Below, in pieces: positions 1-8,721 of a DNA stretch of 50,446 nucleotides. The stretch lies in contig JAHKKQ010000002.1 of assembly GCA_020027805.1 (NCBI GenBank), positions 1-50,446 of the forward strand, in the 5' to 3' direction. A program made the position numbers and the translations under genes. Origin of the DNA: Candidatus Dadabacteria bacterium (GTDB lineage Bacteria; Desulfobacterota_D; UBA1144; Nemesobacterales; UBA2774). Positions within the stretch are counted from its first letter, which is position 1. Each line of letters opens with the position of its first letter. The notes beneath the pieces are model-generated. The model was not told where the DNA came from. It saw nothing but the letters and a program-made list of their open reading frames with translations, and did not search any database.

Positions 1-1
1 G

Positions 2-601
2 CTCGAGAAAACGGTCGAAAGATTAAAATTGGTACATTCCTCCGTCGAGGATATGGCGATACCCGACGCGAGCATCGACGTAGCAGTCTGGGGGAATGGC
101 ATACATTACCTCTCGGAGCAGGAACAGCTCGACAGCATTAAGAGAATAAAACAAGCCTTAAAGCCGGGAGGCCTCTTTTTCTTCAATACCGCCTTTTACG
201 AAGAAGCAAGGCCCGCCGAAACTCTCGGTTTCTACCGCACGCAGGTTAAAAACGCGGTACAGTATCTCAGGGACCGCGGTATAAGCAGACAGAGAGACGA
301 TTCCAGGACCGAGGCTTCGAAATTCCTTCCCAGGTCTTATTACGAGCAATTGGTAAAGGAAGCGGGTTTCAAGCTGGTCGAGGTCAAGGAATACGCGGTC
401 GACATGCGGAGAGAAGCCTGGGAGTACATAAGCTCCTTCCAGCAGTATGCCGCGGGGGCTTTGAGGGGCTATCCCGTCGACGCGGCCGTCGAGGCTATGA
501 AAGAGGCTGTCCAGCCGGCGCTCGAGCAGCACGGAAACAGGGACCAGAAAGGGAACCTCTACATAACGCGCAAATGGCTTGCCATAAGCACACAGGCATA
601 A
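2..601 (+). CDS. SAM-dependent methyltransferase, C-terminal part (5' end outside window)
   Basis: The frame is open from base 2 with no preceding stop, so the gene begins left of the window and about 199 codons are visible. The segment VEDMAIPDASIDVAVWGNG followed by a helix and LKPGGLFFFN corresponds to motifs II and III of class I Rossmann methyltransferases of the Methyltransf_11 (UbiE-like) group. The glycine-rich SAM-binding motif I would lie upstream and cannot be seen. The C-terminal half carries no family-specific motif I recognise, so the substrate is unknown. It converges on the ino1 gene across about 60 bases. A TTG at base 29 could be read as a start, but it falls inside the fold and is not credible. 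Confidence 0.8.
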   Translation, partial: LEKTVERLKLVHSSVEDMAIPDASIDVAVWGNGIHYLSEQEQLDSIKRIKQALKPGGLFFFNTAFYEEARPAETLGFYRTQVKNAVQYLRDRGISRQRDDSRTEASKFLPRSYYEQLVKEAGFKLVEVKEYAVDMRREAWEYISSFQQYAAGALRGYPVDAAVEAMKEAVQPALEQHGNRDQKGNLYITRKWLAISTQA

Positions 602-662
602 CATAAACCTATCTATAGCCATTCCTATCTGATAAATCTGATTGCTTAAGCGGATACGGATA

Positions 663-2018
663 TTACATCAGGTCGTAATAGTCGAGGCCGAGGTGCGTGA
701 TCAGCTCCTCGCCCTTCATGTAACGGAGCGTGTTCTTCAGCTTCATGAGCTGAATAAAGAGGTCGTGCTCGGGGTAAAGCCCCTTTCCGTACATCGGGCT
801 CTTGAAATAGAAGGACAGCCATTCCTGAATTCCGTCGAACCCGGCCCTTTTAGCCAAGTCCAGGAACAGCACGAGGTCGAGCACTATTGGTGCGGCCAGA
901 ATGCTGTCCCTGCAGAGGAAGTTGACCTTGATCTGCATCGGATAGCCGAGCCAGCCGAAAATATCTATGTTGTCCCAGGCTTCCTTGGCGTCGCCTCTCG
1001 GGGGGTAATAGTTGATCCTTACCTTGTGATAGTAGTTCGAATAGAGGTCGGGATGGAGGTCGGGCTGGAACATGTATTCGAGGACACCCAGCTTGCTCTC
1101 TTCTTTTGTTTTAAAAGAATATGGGTCATCGAGCACCTCGCCGTCCCTGTTCCCGAGTATATTCGTCGAGAACCAGCCGCTTAACCCGATCATCCTGCTC
1201 TTGAGCCCGGGGGCAAGGATAGTTTTCATCAGGGTCTGCCCGGTCTTGAAGTCTTTCCCCGCTATCGGGACTTTCTTCTTTCTGGCAAAGTCCGTGAGCG
1301 CGGGAACGTCTACCGACAGGTTAGGAGCCCCGTTCGCATACGGCACTCCGCACTGAAGGGCCGCGTAAGCGTATATCATGCTCGGCGCAATGTCCGGGTG
1401 GTTTTCCCTGAGGCCTTTTTCGAAAGAGGCCATGGTGGCGTGCACCGCAGTCGGCCTGATAAAGACCTCCGTGCTTCCGCACCATACCATAACGAGCCGT
1501 GATACGCCGCTTTCCTTCTTGAACCTCTTGATGTCTTCGATGAGCTGCCGGGCGAGGTCCATCTTGGTCTTACCTTTTTTCAGGTGTTTACCGTTGAGGT
1601 TTTTGACGTATTTCCTGCTGAATACGCCAGGCATCGGTTTTAATTTCTGAAGTGTATCCTTTAATTCTTCTACCAGGTTTTTTTCGAGGACGCCTGCTTT
1701 AATAGCCGCTTCGTAACAATTATCAGGGAATATGTCCCATCCCCCGAATACTATATCCTTGAGTTCCGCAAGCGGTAAAAATTCCTTTATGAGCGGCGAC
1801 TTTTTCTCTGTCCTCTTTCCTAGCCTTATTCTTCCCAATTGGGTGAGGGAGCCTATGGGCTTTCCGAGCCCCCTTTTAATGGCCTCGACGCCGGCGATGA
1901 ACGTGGTGCTCACTGCGCCGCCTATACCCGGAATCAGAACGCCGAGCTTCCCTTCAGGGGTGGGGATAATCTTCCTGTGTTTAATTGAAACCGATTTCTT
2001 TTTCCCGGTATCAGGCAA
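663..2018 (-). CDS. ino1: Inositol-3-phosphate synthase
   Basis: Makes 1L-myo-inositol 1-phosphate from glucose 6-phosphate with bound NAD+, the entry step to inositol lipids and inositol-based solutes. LGVLIPGIGGAVSTTFIAGV near the N-terminus is the NAD-binding Rossmann loop. GGWDIFPDNCYEAA and AGKDFKTGQTLMKT are hallmark family segments. The open frame runs far upstream through rpsI, but those extra residues are low-complexity shadow sequence. I place the start at a TTG at 2018, nine bases after the rpsI stop, with AGAGGT about ten bases upstream inside the rpsI tail. This gives 451 residues, normal for bacterial MIPS. It is the last gene of an rplM-rpsI-ino1 unit. Confidence 0.93.
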   Translation of the reverse strand: MPDTGKKKSVSIKHRKIIPTPEGKLGVLIPGIGGAVSTTFIAGVEAIKRGLGKPIGSLTQLGRIRLGKRTEKKSPLIKEFLPLAELKDIVFGGWDIFPDNCYEAAIKAGVLEKNLVEELKDTLQKLKPMPGVFSRKYVKNLNGKHLKKGKTKMDLARQLIEDIKRFKKESGVSRLVMVWCGSTEVFIRPTAVHATMASFEKGLRENHPDIAPSMIYAYAALQCGVPYANGAPNLSVDVPALTDFARKKKVPIAGKDFKTGQTLMKTILAPGLKSRMIGLSGWFSTNILGNRDGEVLDDPYSFKTKEESKLGVLEYMFQPDLHPDLYSNYYHKVRINYYPPRGDAKEAWDNIDIFGWLGYPMQIKVNFLCRDSILAAPIVLDLVLFLDLAKRAGFDGIQEWLSFYFKSPMYGKGLYPEHDLFIQLMKLKNTLRYMKGEELITHLGLDYYDLM

Positions 2019-2026
2019 GGTAAGGT

Positions 2027-2419
2027 TTACCTCTTTGAGAACTGCTGTCCGCGTCTCGCTTTCTTGAGTCCGTACTTCTTCCTCTCGACCATCCTCGAGT
2101 CCCTGCTGAGCTGGCCCGCTACCTTGAGCGGCTTTCTGTTGGCGTCGTCCGCCTGGAGAAGGGCCCTCGCGATCCCGTGCCTCACCGCGCCTGCCTGGCC
2201 CGTAAGACCGCCGCCCTTGACGTCGACCATGACGTTGAACTTCCCGACCGACTGGGTCGTTGCCAGCGGTCCCAGGGCGTGTACCTTCCAGTATTCGCGC
2301 GGGAAATACTCTTCCGCTTCCCGGCCGTTTATCGTTATCTTTCCGTCGCCTGTTCTGAGCCAAACCCTGGCGATCGATGTTTTTCTTCTTCCGGTTCCGT
2401 AATAGTTAACTTCAGCCAT
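2027..2419 (-). CDS. rpsI: 30S ribosomal protein S9
   Basis: 130 residues, the usual S9 length, starting MAEVNYYGTGRRKTSIARVW, the conserved N-terminal strand with the GTGRRK signature. GGGLTGQAGAVRHGIARAL is the central S9 motif. The protein ends in the basic tail KKARRGQQFSKR that reaches toward the P-site tRNA in the small subunit. It follows rplM by nine bases, the standard L13-S9 pairing, and is followed closely by ino1, so the three are probably one transcript. Confidence 0.99.
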   Translation of the reverse strand: MAEVNYYGTGRRKTSIARVWLRTGDGKITINGREAEEYFPREYWKVHALGPLATTQSVGKFNVMVDVKGGGLTGQAGAVRHGIARALLQADDANRKPLKVAGQLSRDSRMVERKKYGLKKARRGQQFSKR

Positions 2420-2428
2420 ATTTATCTG

Positions 2429-2857
2429 CTATACCTCCAGGGATTCGGGCTTCTGCGGCGCATGCGGATGCTCGTTTCCGGTGTAGATCTTTAATCTCGT
2501 TATGAGTTTTTTCTGCCACCTGTTCTTGGGGAGCATGCCCCAGACAGCCTTTTTTAATATTTCTCTAGGCTTCTTCTTCGAGAGGTCCTCGGCGGCTATG
2601 GACCTTATCCCGCCCGGGTGCCCCGTGTGCCAGTAATATCTCTTGTCTTCCAGCTTGTTGCCCGTAAATTTCAATTTGTCGGCGTTGACGACTATTACAA
2701 AATCTCCTATATCGGCGTGAGGGGTGAATTGGGCTTTTTCTTTACCTCTCAGGATCCTGGCTATTTTTGAAGACAGCCTCCCTACAGTTTTCCCTTCCCC
2801 GTCGATTAAGAACCATTTCTTCTCGAAGTCTTCGCTTCTCGCCATAAAAGTCTTCAT
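2429..2857 (-). CDS. rplM: 50S ribosomal protein L13
   Basis: 142 residues, normal L13 length, beginning MKTFMARSEDFEKKWFLID. Conserved elements include DGEGKTVGRLSSKIARILRG and the YYWHTGHPGG segment. L13 is an early assembly protein of the large subunit. First gene of the rplM-rpsI-ino1 unit. Its leader holds the short palindrome CTCTAA-CTA-TTAGAG (2867-2881) between the promoter and the start codon, a possible site for feedback control of the ribosomal genes. That role is inference. Confidence 0.99.
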   Translation of the reverse strand: MKTFMARSEDFEKKWFLIDGEGKTVGRLSSKIARILRGKEKAQFTPHADIGDFVIVVNADKLKFTGNKLEDKRYYWHTGHPGGIRSIAAEDLSKKKPREILKKAVWGMLPKNRWQKKLITRLKIYTGNEHPHAPQKPESLEV

Positions 2858-2892
2858 TTTATCTGCCTCTAACTATTAGAGTTAAGCAAATC

Positions 2893-2920
2893 AATTTACC
2901 GTCTACTGAGGGAATGTCAA
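2893..2920 (-). promoter_or_regulatory. Sigma70-type promoter for rplM-rpsI-ino1
   Basis: On the minus strand a perfect -35 TTGACA (2920-2915) is followed after 16 bases by TAAATT (2898-2893). The leader to the rplM ATG is about 30 bases. It lies in the divergent gap shared with glcD. Confidence 0.55.
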
Positions 2921-2954
2921 GCATACTGCCCACTCGGAGGGAGATAGTCTGAGA

Positions 2955-2983
2955 TTGGTCTCGGCATCTAACAATGATATAAT
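2955..2983 (+). promoter_or_regulatory. Sigma70-type promoter for the glc operon
   Basis: TTGGTC (2955-2960), a 17-base spacer and a perfect TATAAT (2978-2983) lie 21 bases before the glcD ATG. The -35 is weak (TTG only), which would suit an activated promoter. Confidence 0.5.
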
Positions 2984-3004
2984 GATTCCCGAACAAATAA
3001 TAAT

Positions 3005-4498
3005 ATGCAATCGATTGAGGAAACAAAACACAGATCGCCCGACTGGAAGAGGGGCTTCGGAGAAAGGCTCTTCGGAATCCTCGGACGGGACGGGGTCATA
3101 TACTCGGACGACGAGCTCCTCGCGTATGACTCGGACGCCCTGACAGGTTACAGGATCAAGCCGCTTTTTGTCGTGCTGCCGAGGACTTCGGGCGAGGTAT
3201 CGCGTGTAATGAAGATGTGTTATGACGAAGACGTCCCGTTTGTGCCGAGAGGGGCGGGGACAGGCCTCTCGGGAGGGGCCCTGCCCACGGAAGAAGGCAT
3301 AGTAATATCGCTCGCCCGGATGAACAGGATAATCGAAGTTGATATACCAAACGAGCGCGTGGTCGTCGAGCCCGGTGTGACCAACCTGTCCGTTACGAAT
3401 GCGGTGAGCTCCCACGGTTATTATTACGCCCCCGACCCTTCGAGCCAGATAGTCTGTACCATAGGCGGGAACGTCGCCGAGAACTCGGGAGGGGTGCACT
3501 GCCTTAAGTACGGGGTAACCACGAACCACGTCCTCGGACTCGAGGTCGTTCTCCCCGACGGGGAGATTATAGAGACAGGGGGGAAGACCCCCGACCACCC
3601 GGGCTACGACATTATGGGGCTCATGGTGGGCTCGGAAGGGCTTCTGGGTATAGTCACGAGGGTCACCCTGAGGATAATAAAGAAGCCCGAGACCGTAAAG
3701 ACGCTCTTTGCGTCATTCGACAAGATAGAGGACGCCGGGGCTTCGGTTTCCGGTATAACCGCAAGGGGGGTGATACCCGCGGGGATGGAGATAATGGACA
3801 ACCTCTGTATCCGCTCGGTCGAAGAGGCCGTTCACGCCGGATACCCCGTGGAAGCCGGCTCGATACTCCTCGTGGAGCTCGACGGCCCCTCAGCCGAGGT
3901 CGATGCGCAGATGCCGGTCGTCGAGGAGGTGCTCCGGGGGAATAGAGCGCTCGAGATAAGGATCGCCAGGGACGCCCGGGAAAGGGACCTCTTCTGGAAG
4001 GGGAGGAAAAACGCATTTCCCGCCATGGGCAGAGTGAGCTCCGATTACTATGTCCAGGACGGCGTCATACCGAGGAGCAAACTCGCGGAAGTTCTGGGAA
4101 GGATAGGGGAGCTCAGCAGGGAGTACGGTCTCAGAGTAGGGAACGTCTTTCACGCGGGCGACGGGAACCTGCACCCCCTCGTGCTCTATAATTCGAAGAT
4201 AGAGGGCGAGTCGGAGAAGGCGCTCGAGCTTGCGGGCAAGATACTCGGCGTGTGCGTCGATTCGGGCGGGAGCATCACAGGGGAGCACGGCGTGGGGAAC
4301 GATAAGAAGAGGTTCCTCTCGCTGATGTTCGACGACAACGATCTCGAAACCATGAACCTCATGAGGTGCGCGTTTGACAGTAAGGGTCTCTCGAACCCCG
4401 GGAAGGTCTTCCCCACGCCCAGGACCTGCGTCGAGCAGGGAATGAAGCCCTATGCCGAGCACGCTCTCCAGAAGTCGGGTCTCGGTGAGATGTATTAG
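3005..4498 (+). CDS. glcD: FAD-linked 2-hydroxyacid oxidase, GlcD subunit
   Basis: Catalytic flavoprotein of a glycolate/D-lactate oxidase complex, oxidising a 2-hydroxyacid to the 2-oxoacid. The N-terminal half is a PCMH/FAD_binding_4 domain with the pyrophosphate loop PRGAGTGLSGGALP and IGGNVAENSGG. The C-terminal half is the FAD-oxidase C domain with HAGDGNLHPLVLY and GGSITGEHGVG, both diagnostic of GlcD and D-lactate dehydrogenases. At 497 residues it is full length. The ATG at 3005 has no clear ribosome site but sits just behind the promoter at 2955-2983. First gene of glcD-glcE-DUF3891-glcF. Whether the substrate is glycolate, D-lactate or another hydroxyacid cannot be read from the sequence. 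Confidence 0.95.
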   Translation: MQSIEETKHRSPDWKRGFGERLFGILGRDGVIYSDDELLAYDSDALTGYRIKPLFVVLPRTSGEVSRVMKMCYDEDVPFVPRGAGTGLSGGALPTEEGIVISLARMNRIIEVDIPNERVVVEPGVTNLSVTNAVSSHGYYYAPDPSSQIVCTIGGNVAENSGGVHCLKYGVTTNHVLGLEVVLPDGEIIETGGKTPDHPGYDIMGLMVGSEGLLGIVTRVTLRIIKKPETVKTLFASFDKIEDAGASVSGITARGVIPAGMEIMDNLCIRSVEEAVHAGYPVEAGSILLVELDGPSAEVDAQMPVVEEVLRGNRALEIRIARDARERDLFWKGRKNAFPAMGRVSSDYYVQDGVIPRSKLAEVLGRIGELSREYGLRVGNVFHAGDGNLHPLVLYNSKIEGESEKALELAGKILGVCVDSGGSITGEHGVGNDKKRFLSLMFDDNDLETMNLMRCAFDSKGLSNPGKVFPTPRTCVEQGMKPYAEHALQKSGLGEMY

Positions 4499-4559
4499 TC
4501 CCGGCAAGAGTCATTAAATTCATAACGAATAGAAAGCTTCGGACGGTAATTGAGCATCG

Positions 4560-5891
4560 ATGCCTGAATCCTCCATATTTAATCAATTGACCGGCATAGT
4601 CGGCGGTGAAAACGCAAGTCAAGACCCGCAGCTCCTCGAATCGTCCGCCGTGGACGGCGTCATACCCAAAATCATACTATTCCCGGATAGCATAGAAGAG
4701 ATATCGGAAATCATGAAGGCGGCGTCGCGCGCAGGGGCTTCGGTCGTGCCCAGAGGCTCGGGGACCAAGAGAGGGATCGGGAATAAGCCCCTCGGCGCCG
4801 ACATCGTTCTATCTACCAGGAGACTCAACCGTCTTATAGAGCACGAATCGGCTGATCTCGTGGCGACGACTGAGTGCGGGATTACTCTAACCGAGCTGCA
4901 GATGCATCTCCGAAGGAAGAATCAGTTCCTCCCGGTCGACCCCCCGCACGTACAGGGCGGAGCGACCGTGGGCGGTATTATCGCCGCAAACGACAGCGGC
5001 CCTCTCCGGCTCCGGTACGGGACTTCGAGGGAGCTCCTGATCGGTATGAAGGTCGTGCGCGCGGACGGCAGCATCTTTAAAGGCGGTTCGAAAGTAGTCA
5101 AGAACGTCGCAGGGTATGACATGCCGAAGCTCTTCGTCGGCTCCCTCGGCACCCTCGGCATAATCGCGGAAGCGACGTTCAGGCTCTACCCCGTCCCCGA
5201 ATCATCCGGAACATATTTCGCCTGCTTCGAATCCCTCGACGAAGCGCACGGCGCGGTCAGGTCCCTCATTGACTCGGCCCTCGTGATAAACGCGATCGAG
5301 CACATGAATCCCGGACTCGCGGGAAGCATAACGGAAAGACTCGGTCTCGGTTCGGACTGCAAACGATACTCGCTCGCCGTAAGGATAATGAACGTATCGC
5401 GGGCCGTGGAGGACCAGGTGAAAACTGTTACGGACGTCTCGCGGAGGAACGGCGGAAAGGGCCTTGTGATTCCGCGTGAGAATGAAGAAGCCTTCTGGGA
5501 TGAAGTGAGGGAATTTCCATGGAGGTCCCCGGCCTCCCCGGGCGCGGTCCTTAAGACAGGCGTGCTCATCTCGGATGTCCCGCGAGTGTTTCTCCTGCTC
5601 GACGGATTATCGGATAAATACGGTGTCCGCGCTCGTGCGTCCGCGAGGGCTGCTAACGGGGTTGTGATTATCTCGATCGGCGGGGATAAGGAATCCGTGA
5701 TTAATTCCGTGAAAGAGCTGAGGGAATTTTCCGAATCCGCCGGGGGCATCCTAGTGGTCAGGGAAGCGTCACCGGATATAAAGCCTGCTCTCGACGTCTG
5801 GGGCGGTATGGGTTCGTCGCTCGGCCTCATGAAAAGGATAAAATCGGCCTTCGATCCGGGGAATATACTCAATCCCGGCAGGCTGTTCTGA
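4560..5891 (+). CDS. glcE: FAD-binding subunit GlcE of 2-hydroxyacid oxidase
   Basis: Second flavin-domain subunit, 443 residues, homologous to GlcD in its N-terminal FAD_binding_4 domain: VPRGSGTKRGIG, VQGGATVGGIIAANDSGP and GGSKVVKNVAGYDMPKLF, the last typical of GlcE. It ends KSAFDPGNILNPGRLF, the usual C-terminus of this superfamily. In E. coli GlcE is needed for the GlcDEF complex with the iron-sulfur subunit GlcF. It starts 61 bases after glcD and runs in the same direction, so it is likely co-transcribed. It is longer than the shortest GlcE proteins, with a fuller C-terminal domain. Confidence 0.93.
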   Translation: MPESSIFNQLTGIVGGENASQDPQLLESSAVDGVIPKIILFPDSIEEISEIMKAASRAGASVVPRGSGTKRGIGNKPLGADIVLSTRRLNRLIEHESADLVATTECGITLTELQMHLRRKNQFLPVDPPHVQGGATVGGIIAANDSGPLRLRYGTSRELLIGMKVVRADGSIFKGGSKVVKNVAGYDMPKLFVGSLGTLGIIAEATFRLYPVPESSGTYFACFESLDEAHGAVRSLIDSALVINAIEHMNPGLAGSITERLGLGSDCKRYSLAVRIMNVSRAVEDQVKTVTDVSRRNGGKGLVIPRENEEAFWDEVREFPWRSPASPGAVLKTGVLISDVPRVFLLLDGLSDKYGVRARASARAANGVVIISIGGDKESVINSVKELREFSESAGGILVVREASPDIKPALDVWGGMGSSLGLMKRIKSAFDPGNILNPGRLF

Positions 5892-5987
5892 AATATAGAA
5901 ACCGGATTATAATCCCTTGCGCTCCACTCCCCGCTTGGTTAGGATATTCCCGCTTTTTACTCGTTTAGCCTCTGCCTTGGGAATGTG

Positions 5988-6752
5988 ATGATACGTAGAG
6001 ACGACACCGACGGGTGGATTCTTATAACCCAGCATGACCACGCGGTCCTAGCCGGGAATCTCATGGAGCGCTGGGGGAACGAAGCGTTCTCCCCTCCTCA
6101 ACCGCATGAAGAGGTGCTTTTCGCCGTGAGAGAGCACGACTGCGGGTGGAAGGAGTGGGACTCCTCCCCCAAAATAAATCCCGAAAACGGTTATCCGGCT
6201 AATTTTATGGAGATGGAGTCGTCCGACCAGACCGACATCTGGAGAGGGTCCTTTGAACCTCACTCTGATGAGCATCCCTATGCCTCGGCCCTCGTCGCGC
6301 TCCATTTCGCGAGGTTCAACCGGAAGCTCTTAACGAAGGACCCTTCGGACGTATATGCGAAATCGCTCGAGGGCGCGATAGACGGGTTTGTCTTTGATAA
6401 GCTCGGTATAGAACATTCGAAACCGGGCGGCGTCCCCCGGGAAGTCAAAATAAACCTCAGGCTGCTCCAGGTCGGGGATATAATTTCCCTCGCCCTCTGC
6501 CACGGCTGGGAATCCATGGAGATCGCCGATGTGCCCGTCGATTATGAGGGCAATTCCAGAAGGCTCGCCCTTAAATCGGATGACGGCTTCAACTTTACGG
6601 TCTCACCCTATCCGTTCTCGGGGACCGATTTGAAACTGCGCGTACAGGCGCGGAAGCTCGTGAGGAAAAGCTATTCCGGCAGCGATGATTTAAGAAGGTC
6701 TCTCGGGAGCGCCCCTTACGCCGCCCTTGATTTCACAATAAGAAAAGGCTAA
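5988..6752 (+). CDS. DUF3891 family protein inside the glc operon
   Basis: 254 residues from the ATG at 5988; an in-frame GTG lies immediately before it, and GGGA six bases upstream of the ATG favours 5988. The N-terminus (MIRRDDTDGWILITQHDHAV) and the segment VREHDCGWKEWDSSP match DUF3891, a family with conserved His and Asp residues (HDHA, EHDCGW) recalling HD-domain metal ligands. No signal peptide or membrane segment. Function unknown. It lies between glcE and glcF, ten bases before glcF, so a role in hydroxyacid oxidation is suggested by position only. Confidence 0.85.
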   Translation: MIRRDDTDGWILITQHDHAVLAGNLMERWGNEAFSPPQPHEEVLFAVREHDCGWKEWDSSPKINPENGYPANFMEMESSDQTDIWRGSFEPHSDEHPYASALVALHFARFNRKLLTKDPSDVYAKSLEGAIDGFVFDKLGIEHSKPGGVPREVKINLRLLQVGDIISLALCHGWESMEIADVPVDYEGNSRRLALKSDDGFNFTVSPYPFSGTDLKLRVQARKLVRKSYSGSDDLRRSLGSAPYAALDFTIRKG

Positions 6753-6761
6753 ACATTTAGT

Positions 6762-8069
6762 ATGCAGCAAAGTAGGTACGACGCTTTCGACGAGACGGAC
6801 AAACCGAGCGCCGAGCTGATAGAAGACTGCGTCCACTGCGGCTTTTGCCTCTCCGCCTGCCCCACGTATCAGGAGACCGGAAACGAGCTCGACTCCCCGA
6901 GGGGGAGGATATATCTCATGAAGTCCGCATCCGAGGGGAAGATACCGATGGCCGGTTCACTCGTAAAGCACCTGGACATGTGCCTTGGCTGTCTTGCGTG
7001 CGAGCCCGCATGCCCGTCGGGCGTGCAGTACGGCAGGCTCATCGAGGCCGGAAGGTCCCAGATAGAAAGGCGTTACGAGCGGCCCTGCGCCGACAGGCTC
7101 TACAGGTCTTTGATCTTCTCCCTGTTCCCATACCCGGGGAGGCTCAGGCTCCTCCTGCCGTTCTTCTATTTGTATCAAAAGCTCGGAATAAAAAAACTGG
7201 TCGAGTCTTCGGGGATCCTGAGGGCGGTCTCCCCGAGCCTCGCGCAGATGGAGGGGATGCTCCCTGAAGTGGATTCCCCGTCCGTCCCCCGCGCGCTTCC
7301 CGACGTAATCCCCGCCAGGGGCAGGAAGCGTTACCGAGTGGCGCTCCTGACCGGATGTGTGCAGAGTGTTTTCTTTTGGAGGACTAACGAAGCGACCGTC
7401 AGGGTATTGGCGGAGAACGGGTGCGAGGTGTTAGTTCCCCGGAATCAGGGATGCTGCGGCGCGCTTTCGGTGCACTCCGGGAGACTCTCCGAAGGAAGGG
7501 ATTTCGCGAGGTTTCTTATCAGGAGCTTCGAAGGCCCGGACGTCGACGCCATAATCGTAAATTCTGCGGGATGCGGCTCGACAATGAAGGAATACGGGGA
7601 GATACTCGGGGACGATCCCGGGTTCGCGGAGCGCGCCCGGAAAATCAGTGAAAAGACCAGGGACGTCATGGAGTTCCTGGGGGATATAGGCCTCGCCGGG
7701 GGGCTGAAAGCCCTCGATTTAAAAATCACATATCAGGACGCCTGCCACCTGGGACACGCTCAAAGGATAAAGGAGCAGCCGAGGGACGTCCTCAGGCAGA
7801 TACCCGGCATCGAATTAACGGAGCTTCCCGAATCCGAGCTCTGCTGCGGCAGCGCCGGCATATATAACATGGTGGAGCCCGATATGTCGCGGAGGCTACT
7901 CGAGCGCAAGATAAGGCATCTGAAAGAGACAGGTGCTGATTGCCTCGTGGCCGGAAACCCCGGGTGCCTGCTTCAGATAGGAAAGGGCATCAAGCAGCAC
8001 GGGCTCGACATCAAAACGGCCCATCCGGTTGAGCTCCTCGACCGGTCTTACAGGGGTATATCGGAATAA
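6762..8069 (+). CDS. glcF: Iron-sulfur subunit GlcF of 2-hydroxyacid oxidase
   Basis: Electron-transfer subunit, 435 residues. The N-terminus holds two [4Fe-4S] motifs, CVHCGFCLSACP and CLGCLACEPACP. Two CCG domains follow, ending NQGCCGALSVHSG and ESELCCGSAGIYN, as in GlcF, LldE and heterodisulfide reductase subunit B. It passes electrons from the GlcD/GlcE flavins to a membrane acceptor, probably quinone. Nine bases separate it from the DUF3891 gene. It converges on the exported-protein gene at 8083 with a 13-base gap, and no terminator hairpin is evident there. Confidence 0.95.
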   Translation: MQQSRYDAFDETDKPSAELIEDCVHCGFCLSACPTYQETGNELDSPRGRIYLMKSASEGKIPMAGSLVKHLDMCLGCLACEPACPSGVQYGRLIEAGRSQIERRYERPCADRLYRSLIFSLFPYPGRLRLLLPFFYLYQKLGIKKLVESSGILRAVSPSLAQMEGMLPEVDSPSVPRALPDVIPARGRKRYRVALLTGCVQSVFFWRTNEATVRVLAENGCEVLVPRNQGCCGALSVHSGRLSEGRDFARFLIRSFEGPDVDAIIVNSAGCGSTMKEYGEILGDDPGFAERARKISEKTRDVMEFLGDIGLAGGLKALDLKITYQDACHLGHAQRIKEQPRDVLRQIPGIELTELPESELCCGSAGIYNMVEPDMSRRLLERKIRHLKETGADCLVAGNPGCLLQIGKGIKQHGLDIKTAHPVELLDRSYRGISE

Positions 8070-8082
8070 CCAATTTCGATTA

Positions 8083-8580
8083 TCAGAAACTTATCCCGCG
8101 GCCCTTGATCTCATCCAACACAGCTCCGAGGGGCTTGTCTTCGGAAACCCAGTAATTCCCGCTCATGTCGGGTTTGAAAGACGGTTTTGATATCATGCAC
8201 ACCTTGAGGACCTTTTCACAGGGGAGTGTCTCCATGGAGCTCTGTCCCGTTTTCATGCACGTCAATTCGAAGCCGGGGATGTTCACCGTGAATGCGGACC
8301 AGTTGCCGGGGTTGATGTCGGACGTCCACCCGGCGCTCGCGCCGGGGTCTTTAACTGGGTGCGTGACCCAGTAGTCGCTGTCCGATGTATTGTTCAGCAG
8401 ATAAAGGCCCTGGGTCGATTGCGTATCGGTGTTGAGGACTATGCTATTGCCCCTGAACTCGAACCCCGTCCCGGTGCAATTTTCAGGGAACTTATTGTTC
8501 GCGTTGTCGGCTTTGCAATTCAAGAACGAAACCGATATTAAAAAAGCGCAGATGAGTGCCGTCCCCGCCTTCTGTCTCAT
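8083..8580 (-). CDS. Hypothetical exported protein, possible lipoprotein
   Basis: 165 residues, family not recognised. The N-terminus MRQKAGTALICAFLISVSFL is a signal peptide (basic start, hydrophobic core) followed by NC at 21-22. The residue before the cysteine is Asn, not the usual Gly/Ala/Ser, so lipidation is uncertain. The mature part is rich in Trp, Tyr, Ser and Asn with three further Cys pairs that could form disulfides, and looks like a small beta-rich secreted domain. Transcribed alone, divergent from the metzincin-like lipoprotein gene. Confidence 0.75.
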   Translation of the reverse strand: MRQKAGTALICAFLISVSFLNCKADNANNKFPENCTGTGFEFRGNSIVLNTDTQSTQGLYLLNNTSDSDYWVTHPVKDPGASAGWTSDINPGNWSAFTVNIPGFELTCMKTGQSSMETLPCEKVLKVCMISKPSFKPDMSGNYWVSEDKPLGAVLDEIKGRGISF

Positions 8581-8721
8581 TATATCTCCCCCTTATTGAA
8601 TCCTATGTTCAAAGTTTACTCTAAAGTTTCGGGTTTGAAATGAATTTCTCCGATAGCATCCGTAAAATCTGTCGGTTATCATATTTAAAGTTGTACAAAC
8701 ATGCTTTGAAGGATGGGCTGA

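Noticed and set aside
663..2363. Open frame of 566 codons covering ino1 and extending through rpsI
   Set aside because: The first 115 residues are Arg/Gly-rich shadow of rpsI; the family start fits a TTG after the rpsI stop.
3890..4507. 205-codon frame on the minus strand
   Set aside because: Antisense to glcD; no family resemblance or ribosome site.
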